A stretch of DNA of 64,000 bases from Microstegium vimineum (lineage: Eukaryota; Streptophyta; Magnoliopsida; Poales; Poaceae). The notes beneath the pieces were generated by a model. That model ran no database searches and had not been told where the DNA came from. It worked only from the letters and a program-made list of their open reading frames with translations. Position 1 is the stretch's first letter. Every line of letters begins with the position of its first letter. Of the stretch, positions 11,056-22,468 are shown piece after piece. A program made the translations under genes and the position numbers. Location of the stretch: positions 41,359,923 to 41,423,922 of the forward strand of contig CM039131.1 of NCBI GenBank assembly GCA_022036555.1. Reading direction: 5' to 3'.

Positions 11056-11609
11056 TACATGGACACATCAGGTGAATTGAAAGCGAATAATATTTCAAAG
11101 TCGTTTTGACTTTCACCCAGATTTATGCAGGTGCTCGGAGAAATTGGATTTGATGTAGGATTTGGGTGCCAAACCAAATGAGTTTGCAATAGAACCTCTA
11201 TTAGAGATACGTTTGACTTAGTAGAGACCTACTAAAATTGCTGGTACACCATACAGTCAGCGTGAAAAGGGCCCTTGAACCCTTGCCCATCCACCGCCAA
11301 AATGAGCGACCGTGGCTTGCCCTATGGGAGGGAACGACGCGCGACCATAGGGCTCCATCCATGGCTTTGATTCTTTGTGTTGTTTCAAAAAAAAAAAACG
11401 TGACGAATCTTCAAATCACCTAAGGACGACACGCAGACCATGCTACACGACACCGCATTACTACAATGTTATATATTATATATAAATTAAGTACAGGTAT
11501 AAGTATATGCGTGCTCCTCAACCTAAGCTCAACAAGGTCCCTAAGAAAAAGTGAGGCAGCTCATGAGCTAGCTAGACAAACGGGAAAGTGGGCGAGGCAG
11601 CACGGCGGC

Positions 11610-11618
11610 TATATAAAA
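11610..11618 (+). promoter_or_regulatory. Probable TATA box of the UGT82A1-like gene
   Basis: TATATAAAA lies 153 bp upstream of the UGT start codon, within otherwise GC-rich sequence. That position is right for transcription beginning near 11640 with a leader of about 130 nt. Confidence 0.6.
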
Positions 11619-11770
11619 CCTCACGACGCTGCGTTCGTTTCCTCGCAATCCCACCCAGACCATCAGTGACCACGGAGAAGAAAGGAACATAAGCTAAGCC
11701 TCCGTGGCACAGGTCCAGTAGTGCACTACGTAGACGTAGCTAGCGCTTCGTTGACAGAAGCTGATCGCGC

Positions 11771-14700
11771 ATGGGGGCCGAGGCGGTGGCCTACCCGGCC
11801 GTGCTCCTCGTGCCGTTCCCGGCGCAGGGCCACATCACGCCCATGCTGCAGCTGGCGGGCGTGCTCGCCGCGCACGGCGTCGCGCCCACCGTCGCCGTAC
11901 CGGACTTCATCCACCGGCGCATCGCTGCCTGCGGCAGTGGCGGCGCCGTCGCGCTGGCGTCCATCCCCAGCGGCATCATCACCACCCAGGGCGCCGGTGG
12001 CGACGACGACACCCCGGGGTTCCGCGACATCGTGCATTCCATGGAGCATCACATGCCCCTGCACCTGGAGCGCATGCTGACGTCGCCGTCGCCACGCACC
12101 AGGCCGCCGGTCGCCTGCGTCGTCGTCGACGTGCTGGCGTCGTGGGCCGTGCCCGTCGCCGCGCGCTGCGGCGTGCCCGCGGCCGGGTTCTGGCCCGCGA
12201 TGCTCGCCTGCTATCGCGTTGTCGCCGCCATCCCGGAGCTCCTCGAGAAGGGCTTCATCTCGGAATCTGGTACCTAGTCCGGCCGTATGAGATACTCCCT
12301 CCATAAAAAAAAAATCGTTCTCGTTTCTAAAAAATCAACAAATTTAAACCTTTGACCAACTATATTTAATAAAATATTAATATTTATGGTATATAATTAA
12401 TATCATTATATAGATCTTTAAATATATTTTAACATTAAACTTATTTAAAGATATAAATATTGCACATATTTTCTATAAACTTAGTCAAAATTAAGAAAGT
12501 TTGACATGTACGCTTTCTATAGCGACTCTTTTTATGGGACGGAGAGAGTGACTAACATATCTATCCGCCGACACGCACGCTCGGAGATGCACCGGACAGC
12601 TAACATGGTAGAGTTGACCATGAGATGGACAAAACCAAAAGATACAATCTCCTTCCATCTTAATAAATTATATAAAAAAACATTTTGACTTTTTTAGTTC
12701 ACTATATATTTCGACATATTAAAATTAATATTAATATATTGAAAATGTCAAATTGAGTTATGATGTAGATTGAAGAGAGTATATATATTTATTAATTAGC
12801 TCCTTGATGTGCATATATGCTTCGAATGGAATATGGTCTTCACGCAACAACACTGCGGTTGGTCGAGAGATACACGAAATATCTATCCTTAATCATAGCT
12901 TAAACCAGGGCTCGGTTATATCTGCTTATAGCTATTATCTAATTTGGTTTAACTAGTAGGATAGTTGTAAGCAAATTAGATAATAGCTATAAGCAAGATA
13001 ACTATTACAGACATATATATTGAATCCAAACATGATCTGATTGTAGCATACTAACTAACCTTTTTTTTTAAAAAAAAAGAGCAGCATACTAACTATTAGC
13101 ACCTATTACCTTTCCCCAACACACCAGTTAACAAAGACCTATTTGGATCCATATTAGCGGCATGAATTCAACACATGGCCTAATGCAATGTGACGGCTAG
13201 CTTTGGCTTCTTATACTGACGTAAAATAACGTTGCCATGCATCGTTTAGGACAAGCCCCATCCTTCAAACTTTTGTGCAACCTCCATCTCAGTAGTTGCC
13301 ACTTTGTTTTTTACTAAAAAAAACCTAAGATGATTAAAAGTGTTGCATCTTTCATTTACACCTTGGATTTGCACTCACTGACACAAATCTATCTGCAAAA
13401 CGAACGTAATGAAGCAGTCACACAAGTGTATATCCACCTCTTTTCACCAAAAAGAAAAAGAGTGTATATATCTACCTAAAACAAGTGGAAGTTATATTGC
13501 TAAGCTTTAAACACCCCCCCCCCCCCCCCCCCCCTGTGGCTTTCTATTTTGTTGCTTTCTTAGCCCTACACATGGAAAGCCCGGCACGGTTTAGTACTAA
13601 TGCATGCAAAATTCGCTAAGAGCAATATAAAAATGTAAGCCCAGTGCATGCATGCATGCCATTCCACACACCATAACATAATTTTTTTTCTCGTTATTAA
13701 CAAAAAAATGTTGAAGTGCGTGTGGCAGTCGTGGTACATCTTATAATGTTTTCTGCGAGCTGCGTCAACTAATCACTCAGCAGCTTTATATATGGCTTAT
13801 ATGTGGAGTGGCACGTCGCAACGCATGAACCGAATTGCCATGTGTGCTGGTCCCTTAGCTTGTTCTTTGAGATCGAGGAGAGCGCGCGGGGCCTTTGGGG
13901 TCCTTCCTTTTCCTGCAGTTTTCCTTCTCATCTTGTTGTTTTGGCGTCGGCCCCTCCCTTCCCCTGCCTGCTGTCTCCATCCAACCATCGGATCCATGCA
14001 CGATGTGTCCATCTCTCCGGATCTCAGCTCCTTTGCCTGGGGCTGGGGCTGGGGCAGACCCACGTTCATCCTCACCGTTTTTGAGGTGCACCTCGTCTGC
14101 GTTTCCGACTCAGTTTTGGCCCAGCAGGATCACATCTCACGGAAAAGTTGACTTCTCCCATCGGCACTAGTCGACACGTGATGTGCTCCTACCTCTACCT
14201 TTTCCCATCCCTCTCTCCTCTCCTTTTTGAAAAGTTCCCCCGGGTCTGTTCCGGCACGATGTGGCAGAGGAGCTGCTGCAGTTTCGTACATCTGCACGTT
14301 GATCCAGAATGGATAACGAGGAATAATTCATGGGTCATGTTTACCTTTTCCGAAAACAATAATAATAAAAGAGATGTCTCGGATCTTTTTGGAGGCGTGG
14401 CTCAGTCAGTTCCGTGTGCCTCGGTGGCCATGATGGTGAAAAACAACCTGATGATCGGAGTCACCCTTGGGCCTTGGCACCAGAGTGGTCCTGCGCGCTG
14501 TACTAGTAATATAATGGTACAGTGTTTTGTGCACCCGGGAAGTGCAGTCGTGCTTTGTGCATCTGGACGGTTGGACGGAAGACGACAAGGTGTCCCGGTA
14601 CCGCTAGTGGTCCTCCCCATGCATATCATATGCCGTTGGGCGTTGGCCCAGAACTGAACACGTCGCAGTTCAGAAAGGTGAACGGTATCAGCTCCGTCGG

Positions 14701-16110
14701 GGTCGGTTCCCGGTTGATCCGAATCCGATCGAATCGAGCTGCCACTCATCAGTCACGTACTAGCGGCGCGCAGCGGAGCTGATGTGACGAGTGATAGCTC
14801 GTACTACTCCGCACGAGTACTAGCTCCAGCCCCAGCCAATCCGTGCCGTGCGAACGCGGGCGTGCGTGGCTGGTGGGTGCCTCGCGACACGCGCGCGGAT
14901 CGTCGCGATCGGGTGCGCCGTCGCGTAGCGCACGCATACCGGCATACGGACGCGTACTTGACCACATGGAACCTAGGATAGGAATCTTGCTACCATGCTT
15001 GCACTAATTGCTGCCTGCCTTTGTTTGTTTGTTTTTTCTTTTTTCTGACGTGAAGGTACACCGATCGCGTCCGACAGCGACGAACAGTTGGTTCAGGACG
15101 GCCGGACGACGATCCGGGGCCTAAAGATCCTGCCGGCACAGGTGGAGCTCCCTGTCGAGGAGCTGCCGTGGCTCGTCGGCGACACGGCCACTCGGAGGTC
15201 CAGGTTCGCCTTCTGGCTCCAGACCTTGCACCGCGCCCGGGGTTTCCGCTGGGTACTCGTCAACTCTTTCCCTGGCGAGTGTCCAGCAGCAGCCGCTGGG
15301 AACGAGAACGACGACGACGCGCACCGCCTCGCACGGCAGGGCCCGCGTGTCCTCCCGGTCGGCCCGGCGCTGCTGCCGGGGCCAGGCGGCATCATCGGCG
15401 AGCGCACGAAACAGCAGCAGTGCGGCAACGGGAACGGGAACGAGAAGCAGAACAGCACCAGCATGTGGCGCGCGGACTCGACGTGCATCGGGTGGCTGGA
15501 CGCACAGCGAGCCGGGTCGGTGGTGTACGTCTCGTTCGGCAGCTGGGTGGGGTCAATCGGGCCGGACAAGGTCCGGGAGCTGGCGCTGGGGCTCGAGGCC
15601 ACGGGCCGTCCTTTCCTGTGGGCGCTCAAGCGCGACGCGTCCTGGCGCGCGGGGCTCCCCGACGGGTTCGCCGCCCGCGTGGCGGGGCGGGGCAAGCTCG
15701 TGGACTGGGCGCCGCAGCAGGACGTGCTCCGCCACGCCGCCGTCGGCTGCTACCTCACCCACTGCGGCTGGAACTCCACGCTGGAGGCCATCCAGCACGG
15801 GGTGCGCCTGCTCTGCTACCCGGTCTCCGGGGACCAGTTCATCAACTGCGCCTACATCACCGGACTGTGGCGGATCGGGCTCAGGCTCCCCGGTGACGGC
15901 GGCATGACGCGCGACGGCGTCCGGGCCGCCATAGGGAGGGTCATGGACGGCGACGAGGGCCGCCGCCTGCAGGAGAAGGTCTGCGCGCTGCGAGACCGCG
16001 TCGTGACGGCGGAGGCCAGGCGCGCGGCGGACCGGAACGTCAGCTCGTTCGTGGACGAGATCACGCGAGACCACCCGCTGTCGTTGGTGCAACTATACAG
16101 CGTGCTGTAG
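11771..16110 (+). CDS. UGT82A1: UDP-glycosyltransferase, UGT82A1-like (two exons)
   Basis: Exons 11771-12269 and 15056-16110 join in phase 1 (ESG to TPIAS) to give 517 aa. Donor G|GTACCT and acceptor GAAG|GTACA are inferred from frame and homology. Exon 1 holds the N-terminal sugar-acceptor domain, with FPAQGH (catalytic His21) and ACVVVDVLASWAVPVAARCG. Exon 2 holds the UDP-sugar domain with the 44-residue PSPG box at 384-427 (WAPQQ, HCGWNS, ending GDQ). The phrases DVLASWA, RCGVP.AGFWPAM, FGSWVGSIG and NCAYI match the Arabidopsis UGT82A1 lineage, whose substrate is not settled. The protein would be a cytosolic inverting glycosyltransferase of small molecules. The PSPG box ends in Gln, usual for UDP-glucose users. 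The 2.8-kb intron is full of repeats and begins 25 bp before a Stowaway element. The frame is intact. Confidence 0.92.
12295..12548. mobile_element. Stowaway-type MITE inside the UGT intron
   Basis: Starts CTCCCTCCAT after TA, 25 bp downstream of the splice donor, and ends TATGGGACGGAGAGAG at about 12548. The interior is AT-rich and non-coding. Confidence 0.65.
12913..13005. repeat. Palindromic MITE-like repeat in the UGT intron
   Basis: CTTATAGCTATTATCTAATTT near 12930 is repeated inverted as AAATTAGATAATAGCTATAAG near 12975, forming a hairpin-capable palindrome around a loop of about 25 bp. It is probably a small MITE remnant. Confidence 0.6.
13514..13534 (+). repeat. Poly-C tract, 21 bp
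   Basis: An uninterrupted run of 21 C in the UGT intron. Long G/C homopolymers are uncommon in plant DNA and are prone to sequencing length errors. Confidence 0.95.
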
Positions 16111-16647
16111 CTAGCGATGTACGTAGTTTCAGTATGCCTTCCTGCCATGTGTACATTATGTATCTTCTTCCTTTTTCTTCTCTGTCTTCACGACTAAAAT
16201 GGTTGTGATTGGCGCTAGCAAAACGATCTTTCTATGGTCGAATTAATGGGGAACCTTAGCTCTAGACAAGGGATTATTATGACTCATGACAAGTTTGTCC
16301 GTTCCTTGAGCATCGCACAAATGCAGTCGTCAGCGGAAAATAAAAACTCGACGGGAAGGAGAATGATCGCACCATATGACTTGAATTTTAGTTTATTCTC
16401 CCCACGCCTGATTTTTCCCCTTGCTTTCTCCTTTCTTCTTCCAAAATAGAATGCGTGGAAGGGAGTAATCATGTATAAAGGAATAAACTAAAATTCAAGT
16501 CTAGATCTTCTCTCCAACATCCAAATTCTAGTTATTGTCAACTTATTCTAGATTCATAATCGACTTGTCACTATTAAAATCTAAAAGTTCTCCTAGTACT
16601 TTGGTATTTAAAATTTAATATAAACTTTTTCTACTAAATATCTTCTA
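16111..16647. other. UGT 3' flank
   Basis: Contains the 3' UTR of the glycosyltransferase and then AT-rich spacer. No gene is seen. Confidence 0.4.
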
Positions 16648-16886
16648 CTCTCTCCATCCTAAATTGTAAGTCATTCTATGAATCTTGGAGAGTCAAAGCA
16701 TCTCAAGTTTGACTAATATTCTAGAGAAAATTATAAATATTTATGACGTCAAATAGGTATATTATAATTATTATTATATTATGATATACGTTTGGTCAAA
16801 CTTGATATGGTTTTGTTCGCGAAAAACTTGATATGGTTTGACTCTCCAAGATTCTTGGAATGACTTACAATTTGAGATGGAGGGAG
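16648..16886. mobile_element. Stowaway-type MITE with long inverted ends
   Basis: The left end CTCTCTCCATCCTAAATTGT continues AAGTCATTC, and the right end read inward, CTCCCTCCATCTCAAATTGT, continues AAGTCATTCC. The inverted ends match over about 29 bp with few mismatches. TA flanks both sides. Confidence 0.8.
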
Positions 16887-19354
16887 TACTACAGATTTTA
16901 CTGATTAAAAACACTAGGACAAGTCCACCAATCTACTAGCTGACTATTTTAGTGTGATTTATAGGAAAATTGATGTAACTAAAAATTCAGATGTGTGAAG
17001 AAATAAATGAGAGCGCATGCGCAATTCGCTATTCGCTGGAGCATGCAACGTACTAACACTTTTTTGTTACATTACAGGTTATGAAGCGCCATCAAGTACA
17101 TGTAAAGTTGTAAACCCCACTAGCTAGAAGGGCACGGGCGATAAGTACAGGGAAAGAAAAAACAAAAGCTACTTTCTAAACGACACTTTCGTTGTCGGCA
17201 CCAGCCACCAAGTGATGGCACTGTCCGTCCCTGGACACGAGCCAATGCAATGCAAACCAAACTCTCCGTTCGCTTCCTCCAAAGCCATAGTACGACATCT
17301 GCAACGTGCATCGCCGCAACTCTACATGCATGCACCCACCAGTTGTCCACCACATGGCACATCATCTCCCGGCCGACAGGTGACAGGCGACAGCAACTTC
17401 GGCCGCCGATGCATGGCCGGAAGTGCGTGCATGCATTTCCACTCCTCCGCGCACCAAGAACCGGCCGTGGGAACTGCTGTAAATAGTACAGTAGTGCTCG
17501 GCAGTGCGAGCAGAATAGGATCGCAGCAGCTAGCAGGCGTTCCAACGTGGCTGGATTGAAACTGAGCGTCGCGAGCACCGTGTTTCCGCACGCGCGTTTT
17601 CTGCCTTTTGCGAGCGAGTAGCAGCAGATCATCACCACGGGTGGCCAGATGTTGATCCCCGCTGGGAGAGGACCGGGGATATATTGGCCGATGATACGCC
17701 TCCAAGCGGCTGCGAAAAGAAATTAAAGGGTGGCCGGAGCGGGCTGTTCATGAAGGCCGAAAAGTGAAAAGCAATTGATGAGGTTGCACTTGCACTTCTG
17801 GTGGCGAGTTCTGAATTTCTGATCGAGGAGCACCCGGGCGCGCCAAAAGCAGCGACGTCGTCCAGTAGTGCAGGCCGCAGGCTAGGATGGCGATGCGACT
17901 AGCACCAGCTGCGCTGACACAGTGACACGACGGAGGTGCCGGCCGGCTGGCCGGGCGTTTTCCATGTGCTCGCACTCGCTCGCAGCGCAGCGACGCACGG
18001 CCGGCCGACCGCTACCCAGAGGTAGCCACTAAGCCACAGGCCAAATGCTATCAGTTGGCACGATCGGAGCCGTATTTTCTCCTTTTCTGCCCCCACGAGC
18101 CGACGAGCGGTCAGGAATCCGAATCTAGGTGGATCATGGCCGGGCCGTGCGATCTCGGCCTGCTACCTGCCGACCCCCTCGCCCCCACCCACCTGGAGAG
18201 ATCTCGCGACCCCTCTTTTAGTTATTTTCTTGGCTCACTCCTTCACTAAATTGGACCCAATTCAATTATTATATTCAAAGACCAGACAACATATCATATG
18301 TCAGTCATATAATAAAATCTAAAATTTCTGATATCAACAACATATCACATGCAATAAACTCTTCAAAAAAATGTCACATGGATACATTTAATAAAAAAAT
18401 TAACGAATATTTATCTCATAATAAATATATATTTAAAGATAATCATCGAACATCATATTAACACGACACGAACATCACGGAAAATAACATACAATACGTG
18501 AACAAAATAAAAATAAAAAAATAAAATGAGTGAAGTAATTAATTATAGTCAAATAAAAAAATACTACCGAACATCACAAATACATCATAGAATATTACAT
18601 TAACACTATACGAACATCACTAAATATACATAGAACATCACTAAATATATATATACTACATCAACATCATAAATATCATGAAAAATGTAAAATAAAATAG
18701 TAAAATTAGTGAAGTAATTCATTAGAGTAAAATAAAAAGAAGAAAATGTCATTGAACATTACTAAATATATCCTGGAACATCAGTGTATATGTATTGAAC
18801 ATCACAAAATACAACATAGAATACTAGAACATCACATTTCTATTCGCACACAAAAAATAATACATCACAAAATATTACATGAACATCTCGTATATATGTA
18901 AATTTAAAAGTGAATAATAAAACTATAAATATAAGAAAAAAATATAAAAAAATATAAAAAGAAAGCCTAAAGAATAATAACAGACCACCAAAAATGAAAA
19001 TGAAAAAGAAAGGAATGTAAAAATAAATAGAACAGAAGAAAAAAGAAAAAATGATGAAAAGAAAGAAAAATAGAAATTAATAAAAGATGGCAAAAAGAAT
19101 AGATCAGAAACAAAAATAAAGATAAAAATAAAAAGGAAAAAATAGTAGAAAGGAAAGAAAACCAAAGAGGAAAAAAGGAAAAGAAAAATAAAAAGAAATG
19201 GCCTACTGAAGGCCTCACTGTGCCAACTGGGCTGAAATCATTTAAGTGGAGGAACGCAGTGGGTTGGGCCATCGGCTACCAAGGCACGACAGACAGATAT
19301 CGGGCTTGTTGGCCAGAGGATTAACAATACATACTCCCACCACCTAAAAAAATG
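16887..19354. other. Gene-poor repeat region between the UGT and YCED2 genes
   Basis: The segment 17100-18250 is moderately GC-rich with several CATGCATG motifs but no supported ORF. From 18250 to 18900 the sequence is AT-rich and contains about ten irregularly spaced copies of GAACATCA. From 18910 to 19195 it is an almost pure purine (A/G) tract on the plus strand. It looks like decayed transposon sequence. Confidence 0.45.
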
Positions 19355-19690
19355 GGATTTGCCCTGAAATTTAGTTTTATTTCAGGCGACAGTTATTGCA
19401 TATAATTTATATTAAAATTATAGTTTTAATTTGTTATAATTTATGTAGGCATAGTCTGTAATTTTCTATATCAGAAATAAAAAACATGTTAGACAAAACT
19501 ACAAACCTGACAAAATCTTATAAATGTTGGCACAAAGACAATTTAACAATTACAATTATTTCTATAGGAGGACAAGACAAAATTTAATATGTTATACAAA
19601 GAAAAATAACAAAATACAAAATTAACTTATACTAGTTGACAGTATATTAATGTTGCCTGAAATCATCTTAAATTTCAGGCACCTGAACTA
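19355..19690. mobile_element. MITE-like element with GCCTGAAAT ends
   Basis: The left end has GCCCTGAAATTTAGTTTTAT then TTCAGGC. The right end, read inward, has GTGCCTGAAATTTAAGATGA then TTTCAGGC. The inverted ends flank about 280 bp of AT-rich non-coding DNA. Confidence 0.55.
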
Positions 19691-19797
19691 TAGGAGAAGT
19701 GTAAAAAAATACAATAGTATTTATAGAAGTCATATACTAGTTTAAATTTGATCAACTTGATAGTGAATAGAATAATAATGATATCTTTTCAACTAAG

Positions 19798-20049
19798 GGC
19801 ATGTTTAGTTCGTTATGACATCAGATGTCACATCAGGATAAAAACAAATTACATAATCTGGTGAGACAAACTTATTAATTCTAATTAATTCATGGTTACC
19901 ACATGTTGTTGTAGAAATTAGTTTTGTCTTGTAAAATACATGCAAATTATGTAATTAATTATTTTTAATCTATTTTTATCATTCTGTATGTGTCTAAACA
20001 TTCGATGTGATAGAACGTAAGAATTTTTGGGCGGAAACTTAACAAGGCC
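19798..20049. mobile_element. MITE, GGGC(A)TGTTTAGTTC family
   Basis: Starts GGCATGTTTAGTTCGTTATG and ends AACTTAACAAGGCC. The interior carries the family phrases TAATTAATTCATGG and TGTGTCTAAACATTCGATGT. It is the same family as copies at 3945, 35222 and 41886. Confidence 0.7.
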
Positions 20050-20494
20050 TAAATTTACTAGAAGATATGTTTCATAGTTAATTCAATAGTATTTATTTTA
20101 TATTGTTATTATTAATTACATAACTTTGGTCGAACATCAAACTACCTGACTTTTCGAAAAGTGATAATTATTATTTTTTTAACAGAGGATTAGCTCTTGT
20201 ATAATTTAGTAATCATCACACGGATACACGAGAGAGCAAATTGCACTACGTTTGTGTCGATGAAATTTGAATTTCTAGCGAGACTCATTCACAGGACACA
20301 GGTAACAACACTGCAGAAGCATCTAATGGTGATGCACATGTGTTCTGTTGAAACAAACAAGTGCCACATGTCGCTTACGCCACGGTGGAGCAAACGATAA
20401 GCTGATAAGGTAACAATAGTATCTTCAGGGCTTCAGCGCCACAGCAGCCCGGACCAGGCTCCGCTGCCTTCACTGAACGGAAAATTCCGATATC

Positions 20495-22041
20495 ATGGCG
20501 AGAGCTTGCAACCGCGCGCTGAGAGTGCTGCCGAATTCCATCACCACGCAGCTGGCAAGCAGCGGAAGCCGCGCCAGAGGCAGAAACCTCGCCGTTCTCG
20601 CGCAGCTTTCCACTGAAGACGACGATGCTTACACCACCGAGCCACTGAAGAAAATGCAAGTCACACAGGTACTACAGAGCTCACGGTAATTAGTTTGGGT
20701 GATCCTTGAAAGCTCATTGTGGTTCGATTCAGAGCCTCCGGAGGACCCGCCGGAGGGGAACCGGTGGCGCGCGGCAGAGCCGCCTGGTCTCCGTCGGAAC
20801 GCCGTGCGGCGGAGGTGATCAGTGGAGCAGCGACATCGAACTGACGTTGCGGCAGCTGCATCTAGACGACCTGATCGAGGACGGGCAGAGGGACGCTGAT
20901 GTGCTCGTGCACCTTCTGGTACAGCAGGTAATTGCCTAGTAGGGTTACAGCAACAGAATCAGAATGATGAGTGTGCCGGCCCGTGCACTTATCAGGTAAT
21001 GATATGATGGGTCTGAAGAACATGTGGTGAGTTTAGATCAAGTATAGGTAGATAGGTTTGCAGGACAGCAGGAGAGGAACTGATATTCGTGCGTGTGATT
21101 TGTTTTCAGCACACCCAATTTGGGATGTCGATAAAAGGACGAGTCCTCACATCCTTCAGGAAAGTATGCGATTCCTGCTCCTTGCCGTACTGCACAAATG
21201 TATTGTTCTCTCTCACTCAAAATCTTCTCCGTTCTATGCTACTATTCGAAATGAGCCCCTTTACCATCATCGGAGAGATACCATTAATTATAACCAAACC
21301 TTGGTGGTACCTGAGGCACCGATCTCGATTAGTAATTTAGATACCCCATGACACTTGCCAAAGGCCTTTAAATAAAATTCTAATTCAAGTTTTGCACGTA
21401 TGCAGAGGTATTCAATCATATCATATCTTCAGACAACTGACATGCTCTTGCTCTGCAGATCGATGAACGCTTCAATCTCACGGTTCTGTCTTCAACCAGG
21501 AGAGATCAGAGTGGGCTGCCTGATCTCGGTGACACTGATCCATCGGTATGAGTTCTGAAATCAGCAGCGCTTGGATTTCTGTTCAAATTTCTGAAGCACA
21601 CCCACGTCAGTTCCAACTTATCTCCACTTTTAATACAAACAGGTCATCTATGTCAGACCAGGAGACGAAGTCGATCTTGACTCAGTAATCCAAGAGACCG
21701 TACGATTAACTGCATCTACTAAGGTGAAACACTGGTCCTGATTAATTACAGCCTGCATGCTAGGTTGGTCAGTGACATTACTACTGATTAATATGTGGAC
21801 ATCACGTGCAGAATTCATGTTCGGAGACCTGCGAAAAGTCTACAGTTGTATGGCAATGTATGCATTTGCTACGATTAACTGCACTTAATTTCAATCAGTA
21901 ATGTACTACAGATCTTTGTCATGACACTTTAGCTCTCATTCTGCAGATGGTGGTAGCCAGAAGAAGAAGACTTCCAGCCAAAGGTGGGCAAAACTTCTTG
22001 ATCTGAAGAAAACCCTGGATAAACCTAGGGGAATTTCTTAA
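20495..22041 (+). CDS. Large ribosomal RNA subunit accumulation protein YCED homolog 2, chloroplastic (DUF177), seven exons
   Basis: Seven exons join to one open frame of 255 aa: 20495-20668, 20733-20927, 21110-21199, 21459-21545, 21643-21723, 21812-21857 and 21947-22041. All introns have GT..AG ends and fitting phases. Exon 1 (MARACNRALRVLPNSITTQL) is a transit-peptide-like sequence rich in Arg/Ala/Ser. The rest matches plant DUF177 (YceD) proteins: QWSSDIELTLRQLHLDDLIE, GRVLTSFRKVCDSCSLPYC (CxxCxxxxC motif), IDERFNLTVLSS, DPSVIYVRPGDEVDLDSVI, SCSETCEKS and the conserved end WAKLLDLKKTLDKP. Bacterial YceD and maize DUF177 are tied to 23S rRNA accumulation, so plastid ribosome biogenesis is the likely role. 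Exon 1 could instead end at 20659 with the frame preserved, so three residues are uncertain. It is convergent with the first YSL gene, 427 bp between stops. Confidence 0.9.
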
Positions 22042-22468
22042 TATGCATCAGTCAACTGCCAATGCTGCATATATAGAGAGAATAATGCTGGAATGGAAGT
22101 GGCGACAACTTGTTCAATCAAGATGAAAGGTTGGTGGTTTGTAACTCATTGGCTGTCAAAAAAGAGAAGAGAAAGGATTGGCCATCTTATCTGAATGGTA
22201 TATGCGACTGCATGCCCAGGGACTGGTCATGTTGAGAACTCAGATACAGGGTCATACAGTATATATAAGCATATCATCAGAGAATAAATGTGTGAAGATA
22301 ACTACTATTTGACTGTTTGCATAAAGCATTTCTTCTTTTTTTAGAGTTTATTAAGTACAAAACATTTCTTTTCGTCATGCATTCAGTTTCTTTTCAACTG
22401 CTAGGAGTAGTAGTTCACGGGTCATAATTATTCATGCTTGTTTGTTCTTTCCTGAGTAGGTTCTCTAG
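22042..22468. other. Convergent 3' flanks of YCED2 and the first YSL gene
   Basis: Spacer of 427 bp between two stop codons facing each other. It must contain both 3' UTRs. No gene or repeat is recognised. Confidence 0.5.

Noticed and set aside
15093..15907. Long alternative frames on both strands over UGT exon 2
   Set aside because: GC-rich coding DNA leaves other frames open. Only the UGT frame has the PSPG box and conserved motifs.
17120..18249. Possible gene between UGT and YCED2
   Set aside because: Open frames exist on both strands, but none shows a domain, a splice pattern or a continuous coding signal.
18923..19272. Minus-strand Phe-rich open frames
   Set aside because: They translate a purine-only (A/G) tract, which cannot contain stops on the complement. 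Low complexity, no domain.
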